Part shown: positions 59,097 to 64,000 of the stretch, piece by piece
Numbering within the stretch: position 1 is the first letter of the stretch
Layout: each line of letters starts with the position of its first letter
DNA from: Lingula anatina
Taxonomy: Eukaryota; Brachiopoda; Lingulata; Lingulida; Lingulidae
Length of the DNA stretch: 64,000 nt
Assembly: GCF_001039355.2 (NCBI RefSeq)
Contig: NW_019775513.1
Coordinates: forward strand, 706,041-770,040
Direction of reading: 5' to 3'
Translations under genes and position numbers: made by a program
Notes under the pieces: model-generated
Seen by the model: only the letters and a program-made list of their open reading frames with translations
Databases searched by the model: none
What the model was told of the DNA's origin: nothing

Positions 59097-62000
59097 TTGT
59101 TTTCACGCTTTACTGGCACTAGTGCTTTTCAAACCCTGCCTTTGTCAAAGCTGATGAATACCCGTTGAACAAAATGCTGTAGATATGCAGATTGCATATA
59201 CACAGGCACAACTAACACAATTTTATGAACACCTGGCACAGCTTTCTTCACGGTTGCATGCAAAGAAACTCGTGGTGGCTATAAATAGCATCATAATGTT
59301 ACGACGCTCATTAGATAAGATACACGCATCGGTATTTTTATGGAAGTTACTTATGTTACTTTTTAAATAGACAGGCGTAGCTCCAGAAAACGAACGAACA
59401 AATAAAGTGTCAAAAGATCGCCGTTTGATAGTTAAGGTAATGTCTAATCCTCATAGAATGTCTTCTTGTTATTCAGTTTAGTTTTTCTCCGATAAAAGGA
59501 AAGGCATATCTCACCTTTGAAGGGAACCCTGCTACAACTTGTTCTCTGAGGTGTCATGTTCCACGGACAGTTAATATTTCAAGCAGTAAACAATGTTCTG
59601 ATAATTTTTTTACTATCATCTTGATCTATAGAACAGTTCTTAAGATATACGAATGCAAGTTACTCCGATCGATTGGTTGATGCGTTCAAAGCAGTTCAAA
59701 GCGTTCAAATTTGCTCTTAGTTGTCTGGGATATTCACGAACAAATCTAATCTTTATTTCCTTATCTGTATCTCAAAAATACTAACGTTTTTATCTTTGAA
59801 TATTTATTTATCTTTAAATCCTTTTTTCCTTATCCGACAGTACTTGCAGCTTTAACGTCTGCATTTGTGACCTTTGACACGAAACACAAAGTCAGTAAGG
59901 CCAAGAGATGTACGGTACCGACAGGAAAGGCATATAGAGAACCAATAACAATGGGAACTCGGCTCGTTAAAACTAGGGTTAAAACTACTACCAGACACTT
60001 TTGTTGATAGAGATGTTTAAGTAAACTGTCGGGTTGGGAGTGTTGCTTCGCTTGCGTGCGTGCATGTGTGCGCGTGTGCTTGTGTGTTGTACATGTAACA
60101 AGAAAGCTGTCAGAAGTAATACAATAATATGGGAGAACCCGGATTTATGAGCGCGTTTTATATGAAATAATTTTCTGCATTGAAACATAGTAAAGGTTTA
60201 GAGGCAATAAGAAAAACTGTTAAATGTCCTTTTTTAGTCGAAGCAAAATGATACCGTGTACCTCATATCAGTTGCAATAAAATTATTGAAGAGTTGAATT
60301 CGGTAGCAAACCATTTATGTCGCAAGTAACGGTTCATGGAGTTCCTTGAATTAAAGTCATCTTGCCAGGTGTTTTACACGTTTTTAATGGCCCCATGTTT
60401 GCAATGGCAATATGAGTTCAAGGTGATGGAAGGAGACGAGAACAATGATGATCCTTACAGCACCTGTTTGGAGGCTTTTTTGAAATTGGAATCAGAAGAT
60501 GTGGGAATACCTACACGTTCTGGTAACAGTGAGGGTGGGAGATATCCAGACTGAACGCGTTCGACATTGCTCAGGCAAGACTGAACATGTAAAGGGCAGA
60601 TATGGAACACTCATATCTTTTAAAAGAACCGAAATAAAATTGAGCAGGGTTGTCTAAAACGGCAATGTTCTTTATTGCTTATCTGTGTAGACCTGTAGTT
60701 TGTTCCCGTATTTTTTCTTTAATTATACACATAATCTAGCTTTGGTATTAAATGTCATGTTTTAACCGACACAGGAATTCCAAAGCCGTTATTCTTTTCT
60801 TTTCTACAGGGATAAAGTTGGTTGTAGTAAATGGAGTAACCCCCTGTGTGTGTATAACCCTGAAACCGAAGAATTTTGTTTGGACACGGAATTCAATAAT
60901 TTTGAAAATGTATCCTCACGCTATATGTTTATATGAAAAATTTTGTCGGAAAGGATGAGCAGCCTTTGATATTTTACTAAGATGACTTTTGGCTGGATAC
61001 GTAAACACGCAATGTATTTGCGGTGCCGTGAGTTATCTGGAAAATTACAAATGCAAAAAGAAGCAACTGGCAATCCTTTGGGCTATCAGTTGTTTCTCAG
61101 TTTGAGACTTTTTTGATCATCATGAAATCATTATTGTTGGCCTGATACGAAGCATCTCCATTAGGTTTGCGTAAGTGCGCTTTTTCTCAGTCAATTCAAC
61201 GGTTCCGAAGTGTGATTCCGCCCTGAACGTTATAATCGACCACCGCTATGCATGTTTTAATGATGTTTTTCTGACATTTTTGCCGTATTGTTTTCCTTTC
61301 CGTTTCGCTGAATGAGCAGCAGTCTTCTAAGAAAAGAATGCATAACGTGCCTTTATTGCTTTGTAGAAATACTGTTTTCAATATTTTATTGAAAAGAGCA
61401 GTCGTCGGTACACCGTAAGTTTTCAGTATTGCATTGAAATTGCAGACTTAGTGCTAGAATACTAATAAAATTGGCAATCTTGCTTATTATTCTACTTCAA
61501 CAGCAATTCTTCTAATTGTATTATGGACGCAATGCCAGTTTCGATCAGCAAACATGTTATTAGATGTAGACGTATGTATTAAGTATCTATATTGGCACAT
61601 CATGTCCATTGGTACATGTGCACCGTGAAAACATTTATGATAACCAATTTAAATGGTGTGAGCGTATAAAACAGTGGAAATCGAATCCGGCAATTATACC
61701 GGTTGGTGTGGTCTTAATATGTACGGCAAGACCCCTCCGTATTAAAACTGCTCAAGCCGTGATGTTCGAGTCTGGTAAGGATCAACAATGTAATAGAAAC
61801 TGACGGGAAACACCTTCAAGTATTGGAATGAATTAATGGAATCAAACAGGTCAACCTCGGTTAATTGAAGTGGATTTCGCAGAATACATGCAATCAGAAT
61901 GCAATTGTTCAGCTTATTCTGCCAGTGTTACCACTGATAACGGTGGATATGGAGTTGTTTAGAGTATGTTTGCATTGCTTTAGTGTTTGTGCGTGTGTGT

Positions 62001-64000
62001 GAAGGCTTGTGTGTGTGATCCATGTAATATACATTCAATTGTCAGTGTTTACAGTCCAATTTAAATAGTCAATATATTATATACGACGTCAAGTCATGGG
62101 CTAGATTTAATGTTCAGATTTTTCTGTAGGTCCTGGTAAGATAGCAATGTTGACGATAGAGACATCTGTAGAGGAATTGTGAACTTGGTCTCTGATGATA
62201 ACGATGAAGGTGGAGCCTTTGCCTTTTATTTTAATAAAAAGTTCACGTGCGCGCGCGCGTGTGTGTAACTGCTATACTTTTCATTTTACTGATCGTAACT
62301 TTATACAAGGTTACAAAATAAAGAAGATATGGGTTTTTCTCTTTCTTGGGTGAGAGCCTTAGGAGTTAAGATGAAAAGAAAAGGTAAAAACAGTAAAGCC
62401 AAAGTAAATACAACTGGCTTTGGCCCGGCATCTATCAAAATTCGCCCTTTGACACAATGGACAGCATGGCCTTACTGCACAGTTCACAAAAACATCAAAT
62501 AAAAACAAAACGCGGTGTACGATTCACCAAAGCAGCTAGAGCTCATTTGTGAGTTCATAATATCCCAAAGGGCCTCGGAGTTTAATATTCGCAAAATCTC
62601 TAATCGAATTGGCTACAACTGGGGAAAACACCAGCAAAATTAGACTGCAGTTGTTTTATTTAATATCCACGTATATGTTATATCTGACCATTACCGAGTA
62701 CATATCTTTCTTCCTCCCTGTTGGTATCGCTTGTCTTGTAACATATTGTTCTTCTCGCAAAACCAATCAAAATTCATAAGTTATCATTCCCCGAGCCACG
62801 CTGATCGATACGGACTACATTTTTGCCGATAAATCCACTCATGCAGTATAGCTAAGAAACTTCACACTGGGAAACTAAATTCCTTGAAAATCGTTATATT
62901 TCAAGGCAATAAACTGGATGAACAATGATATAAAGACTTGTACATCCAGGATTAAGAACCTTTAAAATCAAAGGGTTTTTTTTGTTTTGTCAATTGAAAG
63001 AAAATGGAAGCAATCCCCACTCTCTTGGAAATAGTGACAGGAAATAGACATTGCACTCGACCATTTGGCTGCCCTTTCCTAGGATTACTTACAAGGAACT
63101 GTTAACATGAACGCTGTTGGGACAATTGTGTATCAGTAAGATCACTGATGTCTTTGACGTGGCGGCGAATGGCTTAGACGGAGGGTGTCAGATAAAAGAT
63201 CACATTAACTGAAGACGAAAATATCTTCTTTTAATTAAACAGACACAATGCCTTCACTGGTGTCTCCAATATACGCCATCAAAATTCGGAATATGTTCTA
63301 TTCGAGTTTCAGTTTGCAGTAATCCTTTCTCACTATTTCACTTCTTACTTTATTGTTTGTGTCTAAATATGTGCAGAATGTGATGTATACCATGTATATT
63401 TTGAAGGCGTAGGTGAAACTAAATCAAACATATTACTACAAGAGCTTTCTTATACCTATCGAACAAAAACGCATTATTTACTATGTATGTTTGACAAGCA
63501 GGGAGAATAGACACAATCTCTCGTGCTATGAACCACGCTGAGAGTGGTGTTACATGTATAAGGCTATTTCATTCACTACGAACACCCTTTTTTTTTAGAC
63601 ATATGACCCTGCATAATCTTAACTCCGCGTGCTTGGCAGTCATATTCAACAGCATAAATTCAAATTCGGGTTCAAATAACCTCAAACAGACACGTGCGTG
63701 ATCTAGGAAAATCCCCATATTGTAATATTGTCAGGTTTGTTCCCAGGCTGTATAACAGTGATGAACTTTGGCATATTTGCTCACATGGTGACTTTTGTAC
63801 TCATTATTTAGGTAACTAATGAGGGCAGTGTTCTTATTAATCTTGACCTCATCAATCCAGGAGCCATCATAATAAGGCCTTGGGATTTTTTCTATTAGTT
63901 TACCAACATTAAAACACCAAATGAGTAAAAATTAAAACCTGTGAACAATGTATTGAATTAAACAAAAAATTAAGTATAATATTGATTTTTGTGTTGGTTT
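59097..64000. other. intergenic DNA
   Basis: No gene supported. Open frames of 60-70 codons at 59185, 60336, 60752 and 61609 show no family resemblance. The one at 60336-60554 is acidic and ends in a clean stop but has no convincing exon boundaries. TG/CG-rich low-complexity patches occur at 60050-60095 and 62245-62270. Confidence 0.55.

Overview
The window is animal (metazoan) nuclear DNA. It is AT-rich, its genes are cut into short exons with GT-AG introns, and it is crowded with small inverted-repeat transposons, microsatellites and long G or C homopolymers. The proteins are plain bilaterian families. The repeats (an RTE-type retrotransposon tail, many MITEs, an ACGT-rich minisatellite and a 'caggtcaagttcgaaaat'-type tandem repeat) suggest a marine invertebrate. 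I lean towards a mollusc, but that rests on remembered repeat styles and cannot be proved here.

Left half (1-34,000): mostly intronic or intergenic. On the + strand I see the 3' end of an unidentified gene: an exon at 6699-6764, then a terminal exon at 16917 with stop and poly(A) signal, and a doubtful exon at 5221-5380. On the - strand, inside that gene's last intron, lies a start-codon exon encoding the first half of a WW domain (13771-13930). Further - strand exons of unknown identity lie at 28582-28659 and possibly 33366-33452. Three single-base N gaps (8665, 23707, 30657) are each followed by a direct copy of the sequence before the gap. These look like unmerged haplotype or contig-end duplications rather than real biology. 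One of them exposes a MITE present in one copy and cleanly absent from the other.

Middle (34,000-40,100): two complete, convergent housekeeping genes. SCOC (+, 117 aa, a Golgi/autophagy coiled-coil protein) and COA5/PET191 (-, 80 aa, a twin CX9C cytochrome c oxidase assembly factor) have poly(A) signals only 31 bases apart. The SCOC 3' untranslated region carries a 158-base tandem repeat and two related hairpins.

Right half (41,500-57,900): a decayed Tc1/mariner transposase, then two tandem SLC22-type organic cation transporter genes (+ strand, nine coding exons each). The lengths of coding exons 1-8 are identical base for base between the two, showing a gene duplication. The first copy has a 1.4-kb transposon filling intron 1, a GC-AG intron and a tRNA-derived SINE. 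Between the copies lies an 11-copy, 93-bp ACGT-rich minisatellite with a two-monomer higher-order pattern, bracketed by ~500-bp direct repeats. The last 6 kb holds two related MITEs and no gene I can support.

The four complete genes do not form a pathway; they are ordinary neighbours. I found no clear evidence of a wholly new biological system. The most notable items are the transporter pair, the higher-order minisatellite between them, the insertion polymorphism and the convergent SCOC/COA5 ends.
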